Source of the DNA: Sphagnum compactum
Lineage: Eukaryota; Bryophyta; Sphagnopsida; Sphagnales
Length of the DNA stretch: 64,000 bases
Assembly (NCBI GenBank): GCA_965153455.1
Contig: OZ234495.1
Coordinates: 8,738,875-8,802,874, forward strand
Direction of reading: 5' to 3'
Part shown: in pieces, positions 1-11,999 of the stretch
Position numbering within the stretch: position 1 is the first letter of the stretch
How the letters are laid out: every line of letters begins with the position of its first letter
Notes under the pieces: generated by a model
Database searches by the model: none
Told to the model about the DNA's origin: nothing
What the model saw: only the letters and a program-made list of their open reading frames with translations
Translations under genes and position numbers: made by a program

Positions 1-2300
1 ATGCTAAACACATGACCTCTTAATGGTAACTTAGTGTTTGTCACCATGGGTGCCATCTTGCTTTGGGTCCAAATAACTTGTAACTATGACTAGTCCAATT
101 CTACAGTAAGAAAGCAAAATGAGGAGGAGCCAACCCTTAGTTAAGAGTACCACAGAAACACAATTTAATCAACAATAATTGGTTTATAAGATTTAGTTTT
201 TGTATGAGAAAAAAAAATGGTAATTTATATGGAAAATGTTGCTTAAACCCAAATTCCTCCATGGCTATATGAAGGTGTAAGGATTCATGCATTCTTGAAT
301 CATGCCAATTTCCATACTTGTGTGATAGCAATCTTTCGAACATAGGCAAAGAACTAGAGCAATGTTCAATTGTGTTGCGTCGATCTACTCTTTCTTCATC
401 TACAATCTCATTATTTTTCTCTTTTGCACAAGTAATGCATTCATGATGATTGTGTATTTTCGTGCTCCAACTCTAAAAACCTTGACTTTTGATTTCCTCC
501 GAAAGGATCGAAAAATTTGAAGGAGAGGAATATTCGAAGTATATATGAGGAAAATCACCTAAGAAATGTTCTTGTCACTCTCAATTCCGACATCAACATG
601 TTGGAGGAGGAGGAAGAGGAGATGAGGAAAATAAAACAATTTGTATCCTCTTTCCAAAATCCAAACAATTTCCAAACTTAAGTTACATCTCTCCAAACCA
701 ACCAAAATCACTGAAAACAAAAGAAAAATCGCAAAAATGAACATGATGCATAATAACAAAAGAAAAATTCCCATTCCCTTGAAAAAGACATTTTTAGAAT
801 CACATAATGAGTGAAAAGAGAAAGTGTAATGGCAATAGTCACATAAGTACTTATAGGAAAGGGCTTGTCAAAACCAATGGGTTTTCACACAACGTCATGC
901 AAAAAAAGGTTGACTCTTTATCCCTTTCTTTTTAGCTTCCCTTTTGGCTCCTTCCCTTGTTCAAATTCGCGACAAAAATCACAATAGGAATATCTAAATC
1001 CACAAAAGCTTAAGTCATTGTCTCCTTTTCTTCCTTTTCATTAAGGCAATGAAGACGAACATGCAACAACCAAAGACATTTTGGAAAAAAAAAGAAAAAA
1101 AAGTGTCTTTTCATATGTAATTTAATGAAAGATGTGTCTTTTGTATTAAAAAAAATAGGGCGCACCATATACATGGCTTGAAGCCATAGACTTTAGATAA
1201 ATCTAGAGACTATTTCACATGTAAATTACAAATCATGAGCCCAATCTTGTATTACCAAAATGATCAACACATTAATAAGATATATGACTAATAAAATACA
1301 ATTTTTTTTCAAATTTAATAGTTAATAAAAAATTGCCAACAAATATTTTTTTTTAAAAAAAACAAAAATCACAATGAACACTTAACTAAACATACTTACT
1401 ATATAATTAATATTTATCCTAAATGTGATATATTAGAAACATTTTCTTTGAAAATCCTAATACATAATAATTGAATACTAATTTTCTCATTTTCCCATTC
1501 ATTACTATTTGTATAATATTGACAGGTAGGGCTTATGTGTTTACAATGCATTGTTTTATCAATCCCCTCAGTGTGAACGACACAAAAAATCAATTTACTC
1601 CATAGATTTTTAATCATTTTAGGCCCCCACGCCAAGAGAGGGTTTAAATGAAACACAAATTAATATACCTATCTCCTAACCCTAATTGGTGCGAGTGGAA
1701 CTTATGAGGCTTCATTCAAGAATGTGAAGGTACCAACATAGAGAAGGGAACCCAGATTGGAGAATCCAGGTTCCCAAGGACTATGTGACCACACCACCAG
1801 TGCACCATCCATTGGATGACTTTCATCCACAATTGAGAGTTACCACCTTGGTAACCTTTCCCCTAAACCCTCCAGCTACTTCCCTCCTTCACTTACTTAG
1901 GTAACTCATATGTAAATGGGTGAGCATCACAGGTAGTAGTAGTAGTTAGGGAATGTGAGTGTTAGTAGTAGGTAAACAGGTGAGGCACATGGTGGTTACT
2001 AGGTAGGTAGGTAGTTGCTTGTGGATGGTTAGTACATTGTCTTGTGTCTTGTACTAATTGATGCCTAATAGGGACTTGATGTGATACCAGTTAAATACCA
2101 AAGGCTATATGGATCTCAATATCAGGTATATATATACCTGCCTCATACCAGCCAAAAATCATCCTTGAGGCTTGCACCCTAAATATAATAGGGTCCAGGC
2201 TGCTGTAAAGGTCTTAAAAATATCTAATTCTTGTACCGAGGCTGATATGAAAAGTTAAAAAAAAAAATCATCCTTGAGGCTTGGACCCTACTACTGTAGT
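1..2300. other. Gene-free AT-rich intergenic DNA
   Basis: No open frame here resembles a known protein; the frames are short and AT-biased. There are short runs of GTA and GGTA units around 1930-2015 and the start of a degenerate minisatellite near 2240. I see no RNA gene, and nothing else supportable. Confidence 0.6.
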
Positions 2301-2309
2301 ATGGGGATG

Positions 2310-2625
2310 AGGAGGCTGGTGTGAGAAAGTTTTGAAAAATATCCAATAGCAATACCAGGCTGGTTTGAAAGTGTTTAAAAATTATCGATACCAATACCAC
2401 AGGCTGGTTTGAAAGTGTTAAAAACAGATTCAATACCAATAACCAGGCTGGTTTGAAAGTGTTAAATGTTCATAGTTGTTACAATCATTATGTTGTTCAC
2501 TTATGAGTATAACTTGGACCTTATTTAAATTTTTAATAATTTTAAATTGTTGAAAAAAAATCCAATACCAGTACCAGGCTGATCTGAAAGTGTTAAAAAC
2601 TATCCAATATCAATACCAGGCTGAT
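2310..2625. repeat. Degenerate 44-bp tandem repeat
   Basis: Units begin AGGCTGGTTTGAAAGTGTTA and end with CCAATACC. Clear starts lie at 2357, 2401 and 2445 (44-bp spacing), with more diverged units at about 2310 and 2570-2625. An unrelated AT-rich insertion of about 90 bp splits the array. It does not encode a plausible repeat protein in any frame. Confidence 0.75.
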
Positions 2626-2689
2626 AGCAATTGCGAAAAAAAATAAAAAATAAAAAAAAATCGATACTAGTACCAATTGGGTATGTTCA

Positions 2690-3330
2690 AAGGTTGATAC
2701 CCGCTTGACACTGCAACAACAGACAAGTCCGCAGCAGCAGCAGCAGACGCAGAAATATATTCATTCATACACACAGATATATATACCAGCCAGTCAGTGG
2801 GAAAGATCTAGAAAGTCCTCCTCTCCTCCCCCCCCTCCCCCCCAGTGCGCAGCGTGGAACTCACTTCCGCATCAGCTCGCAACGGGTTGGATGCGAGATC
2901 TAGTCCCACACCAACGTGGCAGCGCCAGTAATCCGCCAACAGTCTCCGTGGCATAATCGTACTGGTCCAACGCTTCTGCGGACACGGGATTCCACGGCCA
3001 AATCGCATCTCCAAAATATCTTTACATCTTTGCCTTTCTTGCACCCACCAGGGCTCGACAAGTGTACACCTACTCATTGGCCCGGTGGTCTTGTCTACCA
3101 CTCCTCCTACTACTCCTCATCCTCCTCCTAGCCTGGATGAAATCAGATTCGGGGTTACAAATTACAAGGGCCTCTAAATTAGCATTCCACTTTTTGACTA
3201 TCCGTTACAGTCCTGCAACTTATCAGAACTATATAACTTTTGGTTTTCATAATTGTAGATTATCGTTTGTAGAGGCTCTTTTAAGGGCCCTACGAGAAAG
3301 GGTTCCCTAAATGCCAAGAGGGGAACACTC
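2690..3330. other. GC-richer intergenic patch without a recognised gene
   Basis: This stretch stands out by higher GC, a CAG run (2735-2749) and C-rich tracts (2825-2842). Short frames exist on both strands but none resembles a known domain and no convincing exon structure is visible. It could be a decayed gene or transposon fragment, or part of a distal promoter; I cannot decide. Confidence 0.3.
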
Positions 3331-3589
3331 CGTCTCCTTGGGGCCTTAATTACCTAGTCCAAAGAAAAAGAAAATAAAACCCTTTTTAGGAACCTATTAT
3401 CAATGGCCATTACTTGGGGGTGAAGACTCACTCTATTCTGAAAAATCCCTTGGTGGTCCCTTAAAGAAATTCCCAGGACTTTTTTTTTCAGAATTATTCT
3501 ATATTATCTATATTGACCAGTAGTAATAAGACCCATTTACTATTCCTTAGATCCAAAAGCAAAAATATGTAGACCAAAGGCCAGCCCGA

Positions 3590-3930
3590 AGGTCCAAGCT
3601 TAGGCCCTAGAGTAGTAGTAGTAGTAGTAGGCCCATGATTAGATGCAAAATCTTACACAAAAAAAAAAAGGTAGGTGCCATACTCTCTATAAGTAATAGA
3701 TTTCAGCCAGATCTTTATGAGGCAAATTACAAGCTTAGGCCTTAGAGTAGGCCCCATGAATAGGCCCATGGGTAAAATGCAACCTCTTACAATATAAGAT
3801 AGGAGCCATCTTTGTGACATTGGGGGTGGGTCCTTTTTGTTTAACAGTATTTAGGTAGGTGCCATACTCTCGACCTATTAACATTTAAGAAGAGATTTGA
3901 GCTCCCCAGATCTTTGATGAGAATCCCTTC
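3590..3930. repeat. Diverged direct repeat pair
   Basis: Two diverged copies share the landmarks AAGCTTAGGCC, TAGAGTAG, AGGCCCATG, GTAGGTGCCATACTCTC and AGATCTTT, in the same order (about 3595-3720 and 3732-3925). The first contains a GTA microsatellite (3611-3630). No coding potential is seen. Confidence 0.6.
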
Positions 3931-4227
3931 CCCCCGCCAAAAAAGTTAGTTCATACCTTGTAGCGTAAAAAGCTTGCTAGTAAAAGTTACCCTACTTTAG
4001 CAAATAGCAGGCGACATGTTAGCTAGGGCTATGGACACGCGTATAACTACCCCTAGTTGTGATTACTTTCGCTGCGTACAATGTCGTTAGATCGAAGAAG
4101 AAGGAGAAGAGCAGCAGCAGCTGTGTACTTCCATACTTGCGAAGAAGAAGAAGAAGAAGAAGAAGTGCGCAGTCTAGTAAGGACTTAGTAGGTTCTATTG
4201 TTGGTGTCGGTCGGTGAAATTTTGGCG

Positions 4228-4332
4228 ATGATGCGCGTCGGGCTGGAGCTCTCGCTCGATCGCTCACTCGCCTCATACAACAACGACGACGACGACCACC
4301 ATCAGCACAGCCATAGCTGGCGATGGTGGTAA
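4228..4332 (+). promoter_or_regulatory. Possible uORF in the leader of the RCC1-like gene
   Basis: An ATG-ATG start at 4228 opens a 34-codon frame ending in TAA at 4330-4332, only 16 bases before the RCC1-like start codon at 4349. The peptide has a short Asp run followed by a His-rich stretch. If transcription starts upstream, this would be an upstream ORF able to lower translation of the main frame. The transcription start is unknown, so this is conditional. Confidence 0.35.
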
Positions 4333-4348
4333 GAAGGAAGAGGAGGTA

Positions 4349-4624
4349 ATGGAAGAAGAACAGGTTGATGAGAGTAATAAGAAGGCACGGGGGGGAGTCG
4401 GAGGAGGTAGTAGTAGTAGTACCGGTCTTCGTCTTAGTAGCAGCAGTAGTAGGAGCTATAGTGTGCGCATGTGGGGATACTTGCCTGCCGCTTCTCCTCA
4501 ACGTTTGCCTCTCCTGCAACCCACTCCTGTTCCTCCTGCAGCGTCTTCTTCTACCGACACCGCTCTCAAGATCGTCTGCAATGGAGGATGCGGGTTTGCT
4601 CTGGCAATTTCTGGTACGCGTTAG

Positions 4625-4667
<43 letters not shown>

Positions 4668-7600
4668 CCCCTGTGTCTGTGTCTCTCCTCTGCCACTACT
4701 GACTGCGATTTGCTTCTTCTGGAATTTCTTTTCTGATTGTCTCTGTTCGTTTGGTTTTTCGGGTTTGTGTATGGGATGATCGATGATGATCGTCATCATT
4801 CCCGGAGGACAAGAGATTTGATTGAGTCATCGGCGTCGTGTTTCCTCGGTTCTGGTCTGTTCGGGTCTTTCCATTGTGAATTCTTTGTTCCAATTAGATT
4901 AGACATAGACTCTACCGTGTTTGTTTTCTTTTTAAAAAAAAATTGGTTTTGGGATAGAACTTTTGTTGTCGGGTCCTGATTGACGTGTGAAGTTACGAAG
5001 ACGAGTCAACGGAGAAATGCGGGGGGATTGTTCCAGCCTGCAATACTCCAACAGGAAGGAGTAATGCACGTTTTCCACCATGTCACATCTTTTTGTCTTA
5101 CAGACGGCTCAAATAGAATGGCATTTGCATCCAAGGACTTATCGAGGTTGCAAACCTAGAACGTTATGTATTGGGACAATTCTTTTGGAACAGCCGAGAA
5201 TGTGCATTTTCAGCTCACTTTCCAAGGAAAAGAGATATATCAGAGAAATGTTTTTTGAGTATGATCTCCTGCAAATGGTTTTCTTGATGGCCAAAAGCAA
5301 TAATATTGGAAAAACTTTGGTCCTTACCATCACCTCTTGATCTCTTGTTTTCATATGGCTACACTTCACCACACTTGGTATAGCGTAGGATTGAAGTGTA
5401 AGACTGCATTAGTGCACTATCTTGCTGCAAAAAATAATCAGGGAGCTTCACTTGTTGATAGATAGATAGGTAGATGCGATGTTCAGTTGGGACTTGAAGC
5501 TCAAAGGGATGGTTTCTGTGGACAACTGATTGCTTCTAAACTACTGCCACTGGTCAAGGAGACAATGTAAGATTGATCATGCCGTGTTTTTAAGCACACC
5601 TGTATTGCTTGGTTCTGTAACTGGATAGCGAGTTATGTTCTTTGGTTGTATCTAATATTATCTGAATGACCATAAGACACTGAAGATGTGGTTGGGATTG
5701 CAACAAGTCAAGTTGATTTTGTTACAAACATTAATATCATTGCACATCAAGTGCAAAGAGATCCCAGTGATAATCTCTCCCTCCTGAGCTTCAGGCCTGT
5801 TCTTGGACGTGATGAAAAATGTGCTGGGGTTTTACCTTTGAACAACTTGTGAACCACCTTCACAAGTGTTGGTATCAGAGACGACTATTTGTGCAAATGT
5901 CTGTATAGATGTGGAAGGTGCTGGAATGTTGTGATGTGTTGAGTGAGAGTAAAATTGCACAAGAGCTCACAAACTAGAGGGATTGACTACTGAAAGGCTT
6001 TTACTGTTGATGACATTTTTTTATTGCTCCCAAAAGTAGCCCTGCATTTGTTGAGATGGGGAGTAAGACCTACCAATTTGGCTCTCAGTTGGCCAATAAA
6101 GTCTGTAGATGAGGAATAGCTGTGATTCTGCACTTTAACCTTTCAGCATCCATTTTCCAAGAATGTGCAGAATCTGGCAAACTGAATACATGGGGATCCA
6201 CCACGGATCTGGGGCAGTGCTACCTTATCTCGGGAAAGCAGCAGGTAAGATCAAAGCCTGGATTTCCGGGAAGCACCAGGTAAGGCAAAGGCGTGCCCTT
6301 TGCCCTTTGCCCAAGTCAAATGTGGCCCATGAACCATCATGGATGTTTTCACTGTAGGTATGTGAAATACGTATTTACTCTGGTGGCAGCTTGAACTTGT
6401 GACAATACTGCTACAGTGGAGTATGTGTCTGCAATACTTTTGTAGAGTGATGAGATGAACAACCAATTACATTTGTAAATCTACTTGCTGTGAGATCTGA
6501 CTTATGCAGTGGAAGAATGTTATATTGGTGCATGGTGTAATTGCATCAAAATGTTCTGGTTTCCCTAATTTTTCTGTCCAAGTCCATGTTTTGTATCACC
6601 ATGGTTTGACTTGATGTTCTCAATTTGTGTTCAGGAGGTCCCTGAACCTTACCCTCTTCAAATTGATACTCCTATTATCCAAGCAGCAGCTGGATGGGCA
6701 CATTGTGCAGCTGTAACAGGTGAATGACAAGACTTTTCTGTTGCACATATGTCTGGCAACAAATTATCAGACATGCTAGCTCTCTGAGGATTTTACATGA
6801 TGAGCTTTGTGCCCAGTATAAGAGTTCTTACCTGACTGTCCAGGGAAGGGCGAGGTGTACACATGGGGTTGGAGTGAATGTGTGCCTAGTGGAAAGTCCA
6901 GTGTAGACTCAGGGATAAATGCAAGTGGCCGGAATACTGAGGTGGTGGTGGAAGATACTTCAGATAGCATTCAATGTGCTTCCTTGCTGGTTCCACCTTG
7001 GAATAGTTCTGATGTTGGTTTTGTGAAAGCAAGCCCATCTGCTTCACCCTTAAGTGCATCTGGTGTTCCATTGGTGACTAGCAGACATGCTATGCGACCA
7101 GGGCACCGAAACACTGCTGGTGGCAAAGTTTGTGAGAAGGTTGCGGATGAGGTCCCCAAAAAAAGAAGATTAGCAAACACTGAAGAGGCAGGGCCTTCAG
7201 AAAATGCAAGTGCTGCTGATGAGAATGTATTTGCACCACCATGCTTAGTAGGCTTTGAGCCAGGAGTCAGAATTATCTCTGTAGCAGCAGGTGGACGTCA
7301 TACTCTTGCTCTGTCAGGTATAATACTGTACCAGTTGAGTACTTTGAACTCACCAAAGTGAGAAATCAGTCTTTATGGTAGTTACAGAGCAGTCTTGTGT
7401 GCCCCTACTTGCCCCTATGATTGTTTGTCTCGGGGAAGAGAATAATAAACTAACATTGGAACACACTTGCCATTGAGGATGCAGTATTAGATGTAGCCTG
7501 TTCTTGGTCCATCTGCTGCTTTATTGAAGAAACTTTGAATTGTTACTGGTTAGATATGCATTGTTTCTGATGGAATGCTTTTGTTCAAACTTGAGCTTGC

Positions 7601-10160
7601 ACCATCCCTGTTTGTAGATGGTGGGCAAGTATGGGGTTGGGGATATGGAGGTGAGGGACAGCTTGGGTTGGGTTCTCGGTTGCGAGTCATCTCAACACCA
7701 CAGCTCATTCCCTGCTTAGATACACCTGAGGGTGGACTGGACCAAAGCAGATTAGTTTCAGGATGCTTTACTGCAACAGTGCCAGGAAATTACATCAAAG
7801 CAATTGCCTGTGGAGGCCGTCACAGTGCTGTTATCACAGGTACAGACATGGTTACTAATGCTTACCACGGATGTTCAGCTGTCCTGGTGCATCTAGGTCA
7901 TCATCTCTATGGGCTTTTCTGTACTCACATCCCTGTTCTGGGGGTCAATCTTCAGGCTCCAATGGTTGCATCAATGTTATAGTGTCTGGAGTTCTCATGA
8001 TAGCTTAGTGAGGGTACACTGGCTAGCAATGTGCTTGAAGAATCAGGGACACTCCATTGAAATGTGACCTCCAGTCCCACCTAGTCATTTCCGCTAATCT
8101 TCCCTACAGTCCATTCTGCAGTGTGTGTGATGAAGACATTTTGTCTTCACGAAGTGCAAGCTGAGGGTTGTTTGTTGATTCAATTTTTCAGTTCAAGAAG
8201 ATTTTGCGGCAGCCATTGCAATATGAGCCTCTGGAAAAAAGGTTGATGCGATGCACTGGCCCTGAGTACGTCCAAATTCCCTTTACAGGGCTACATCTTA
8301 AATTTACCTGCCTTGTCAGTCTACCAACAGGAGATCAACAAGTCTTTCTAAGATTGGATAAACTGACAAGGCAGTTAAACCAGGCAACCATGATTGAGCT
8401 GTTAATGTGCTGGAATTGAGTCTGTTGATATGTGATCTTGATTGAGTTGACCTAAGTGCATATGTATAAGTTGAGATTCTGTATCTGACTGGATTTTTGT
8501 ACCAGATTGACCAACTACTAGCACTAGGGTTTGCCAAATGTTTGGTCTGCAATTATGTGTGCCACTACTCAATATCTGTTGCTTTTAGCTGTGTAGTTTT
8601 GGCGCTCATGCAAAAATAACCTGAATGTCTACAGGATTGGTATGCATACCATAGTACTTGATGATACACTGACATGTTGCTTGCTATTGTGCAGATGCTG
8701 GTGCACTCCTGACTTTTGGCTGGGGGCTCTATGGTCAGGTGAGCCATCTGGTTATGCCTCAGGTTCTTGTATGTTGATTTCTTGTGGCTTATCAATAGAT
8801 GTGTGCATGTGGCATAACAAACAAGTCGAAATGTTTCTGTGATACTATGAATATGGTAACTGTAACTGGGTGCAGTGAAATGGAAGTCCAGAAGAAGGTA
8901 GTGTGTTTTGCTTCTTCAGCCTTTTGGTTGGCTACTGAAGACATGAAGGATATGGGAGGATGTTCTCAACAAGACCTTGTGCATTAACTTCATTTCATTG
9001 ATCTGTGAAATGTACCTTAAAGAATGAAGAACAGATGAGACCAATTCAATCTGCTTTAGGATGGTGAGTGTAACCACTTACTAGGCAGTTTTCATCCTAG
9101 GATTTGTGAAGGCTAATATGCCTGGGTTGGCTTTGAATTGGCAGTGTGGTCAAGGCAGCACAGATGATGAGATGAGTCCCTGCCATGTAGCAACATTGGT
9201 AGGACTGCCTGTTTCAGGAGTTGCAGCAGGATTATGGCACACTCTATGTATCACAGATTCTGGAGATGTGTATGCATGTGGTGGTAATCAATTTGGCCAA
9301 CTTGGAGTTGGTGGAGACCATGCAGAGGTTTGGCTTTGCTCCTTGCATACTCTCATAGATGTACTTGCTCTGTGAAGTGGTTGAGGTTTTGTTTGTTCCA
9401 AGGCAGATTTGGGCCATATTTGTTGATATGCTTAACATGATGGCACTGGCAGCTTGTAGACAGTTGGGCCTCAAAGTGGACAGACTAGCTCATCAGTTCT
9501 CTTTACTCAAGTTTCCTCAAACTTTGTTATGCAGATGCTTCCAAGACTGGTTGAGTCGCCAATCTTGGAGGATGAAACTATGATATCAGTTGCATCTGGA
9601 GCTCGTCACAGTGCTGTTCTCACAGGTTGGTATTAGAATGTGGCATAGGTTACACGAATATATTCCTTCACGTCTGTTTACCTCAAAAAAGCAAGTGGAT
9701 GCCAAAGCCTAACATGCATTATGGCTTGTTTGGGGGTTATGTTGGACAGAAACTGGGAAGATGTTTTCATGGGGATGGAATAAGTATGGGCAGGTAAGAA
9801 TTGAATATGGTAATTTCTGGGCATCCAAAATTAACTGTTGGTAATATGCAAGTTGAATTTCTCAGTGAACTTCTAAGAGAGCCTTTCTGAAAAGTCAGAA
9901 AACTGCGCTAAGCATACAAGTAGTAAGTCTGTTCATATTATGCTTGGCTAGGAGGATTGCAGTGAAATGAATTTGGAAGTGCAAAGTGGCAATAATTAAT
10001 GGAATTGATCTGTTTCTTCTCTACTTTGTGTCCACAGCTTGGCTTAGGGGACAGCAGCGACAGGGATTTGCCAGTGCAAGTGGCAATAACAGATGCAGAT
10101 TATGTGAGTAGCATTGCATGTGGGTGGTGGCACACATTGGCTGTAGTGTACAGCAAGTGA
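4349..10160 (+). CDS. RCC1/UVR8-like beta-propeller protein (ten exons)
   Basis: Exons: 4349-4613, 6171-6244, 6635-6719, 6844-7317, 7618-7839, 8695-8738, 9145-9327, 9535-9625, 9750-9793, 10038-10160. The join is 1605 nt, 534 aa, in frame throughout. RCC1 repeats are plain: MWGYLPAASPQ near the N-terminus, GWAHCAAVT, GEVYTWGW, GGRHTLALS, VWGWGYGGEGQLGLGS, GGRHSAVIT, LTFGWGLYGQCGQG, GLWHTLCIT, GNQFGQLGVG, GARHSAVLT, SWGWNKYGQLGLGD, GWWHTLAV at the C-terminus. The order matches a plant RCC1-family subgroup (UVR8- and TCF1-like proteins), seven-bladed propellers usually regulatory and often nuclear. A long insert between early blades (exon 4) carries a basic PKKRR, a plausible nuclear signal. UVR8 itself is shorter and this is not claimed to be the UV-B receptor. 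The Ser-rich N-terminus of about 40 residues is low-complexity. Exon 7 has a weak donor (GTTTGG). The family is certain; the exact role is not known. Confidence 0.9.
4629..4665. repeat. (TC)n microsatellite in intron 1 of the RCC1-like gene
   Basis: About 18 uninterrupted CT units begin 15 bases after the exon 1 donor. Pyrimidine-rich tracts near transcription starts are common in plants; this one is intronic if the proposed exon 1 boundary at 4613 is right. Confidence 0.9.
6229..6295 (+). repeat. Imperfect 35-bp tandem duplication carrying a second splice donor
   Basis: The exon 2 end (GGGAAAGCAGCAG followed by GTAAGA at 6245) recurs 35 bases downstream as GGGAAGCACCAG followed by GTAAGG at 6280. 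Using the first donor keeps frame and joins to EVPEPYP in exon 3, as the family expects. Using the second adds 35 bases and shifts the frame, so it would be an unproductive alternative. Confidence 0.6.
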
Positions 10161-11480
10161 GAAGTATTATGCCCCTGGTTTTTCCCTGCTTCAAATACTC
10201 TTCCTGCAAGATGCACCAAGTTTGATCCAATTTATCCTCTGAGATGCACGGAGTTGATCATGTTCCCTGTTTTTCCTCTGAGGTACTCAGAGTTGAGGCT
10301 TTTTTCCTGGCCCTCTAGCTTTCAACAAGAAGAGAGCCAGATTGTGGTTGTGCTTTGTGATATACAGGCTGGAAACAGTAAGTACCTTGGAATAATAATC
10401 CCTATGGACTGAATGCTGGTGTGAACAGTGTTGGAAGGGGGGTAAAGCTCTGATGCAAACATTTTTGATGCTGTGTATCCTCAGTCAAGTTCTGGCAGGG
10501 ACACCTAGTGGTAAAAGTTTATCAGAAAAAGTCTAAGTTATCTCTGTATTTTTCTTGTCAACTTTACGGTTGCAGGCTTGATTCATGAACAATCCACTCT
10601 AATGCATGTGGAGAAACTGGTTGCAATTTTATACTGATTTGAGTGTGTTGTTCATAGGGGGAAAAATGGCATTTGCCAAAATGTGACCTTCATTTTGCTG
10701 GAAGGTATTTGTTCATTTCAGTTTTTCTATGTGTTGATTAATTTGTAGCTTGTGGTGATATTTTCAATGTGTAGAGATATGTAGGATCTGTGTCACATGC
10801 AAAACCCTTGATGCTGTGAACATGATATTCAATGACAAATTGGCACCTACACTTCCGATCATTTTATTAACTAAATATGCTTTTGTTCAGTCAGAAAACC
10901 TGGTCAAGGTTTCTGCAAAGAATAGAAAGTCACAAGAAGTATGTGTAACTATGAGAGGGTGCCACGAAAAGAAAGTGGATAGAATAGTGAGAGGATTATC
11001 AAAGGTAGTGTGAGAAGCAAATCCAAATAACAGTTTGCAAGGAACAGGTCATCATAAGGGGACTGAAAGGAGAGTGTGGATCCTAATTTGAAATTAACTA
11101 TTCACTTCCTCGATTGTTTTTTGTGAATGAAAGTGCATAGATATGTTGAATCATTGATGCATAGATTCTTGAGAATACCTCCACTTGGCTTCTGAAAGTT
11201 AAGTATTTTTGCTTTTGCAAGGAAAAATATTTGGGCTTCAGCCTTGAAATGATTGTTTTACTGATGAAATTCTGATATTTCTAACTCTCTACTTTTTCAA
11301 TTATTTTGTCAACAAAGTTGCAGATGTGGTAAAGTAGGTACACAAGATGGAGTCTTGAATTGCTTTCAATTTCTTCTGTGCATTCCAACAGCAATTTCAT
11401 CCAAGTTACTTCTAATCCTTCTTTACACACCTATCTAAATGAACCATGCTACCAAAGTAAATGGACAAAACTATATTGAA
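10161..11480. other. 3' flank of the RCC1-like gene and gene-free DNA
   Basis: The first several hundred bases are presumably 3' UTR and terminator region. No polyadenylation signal can be fixed with confidence. Short frames exist, but none is convincing. Confidence 0.4.
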
Positions 11481-11892
11481 CCGCTCGTTATAGAACATAT
11501 ACCTATTATTGAACAATTTCCAATATTTTTCTCATTCCTTAACGATTTTGAGCAATCTGTTTGTCGCAGGCTGCACAAACTGGAGGATTACAAATGTTCT
11601 TTGAGCATCAGAATTTAAGGCACAAAGCAAAAAAAAAACCACAGTAACAGGATGAATGAAAGTTTTGTTTCAAAAAATTTGAAAAAGAAAAGCTCGAGAC
11701 CCTTCTCTAGTTCCAACCCCATATCTTCCTCATTTTTAATCTATTTTGAGTGATTTAAAACCTAATGGATGTTAAATCTGTTTAGATTCATTGATCATCA
11801 AACACTGAACCCTCTTACCCCATATTTTTTCCATTCTTTTATGCAATTTTTGTGGTGTTGGAAGTGCTAGGTGGAGGGTTACAAATGTTGTT

Positions 11893-11996
11893 TTGAGCTT
11901 AAAAAGTAGACAAAGAATGTGTGAGGATTCGACCACCTTTGAGTTTGAGCTTAAAAAGTAGACAAAGAATGTGTGAGGATTCGACCACCTTTGAGT
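11893..11996. repeat. Exact 52-bp tandem duplication
   Basis: A 52-bp unit starting TTTGAGCTTAAAAAGTAGAC occurs twice back to back (starts 11893 and 11945) without a visible mismatch, so the duplication is recent compared with the surrounding decayed repeats. Confidence 0.9.
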
Positions 11997-11999
11997 TCT

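Noticed and set aside
4019-4696. Long minus-strand frame of 225 codons
   Set aside because: It is antisense to exon 1 and the leader of the RCC1-like gene and owes its length to purine/pyrimidine-rich low-complexity sequence; no domain is visible.
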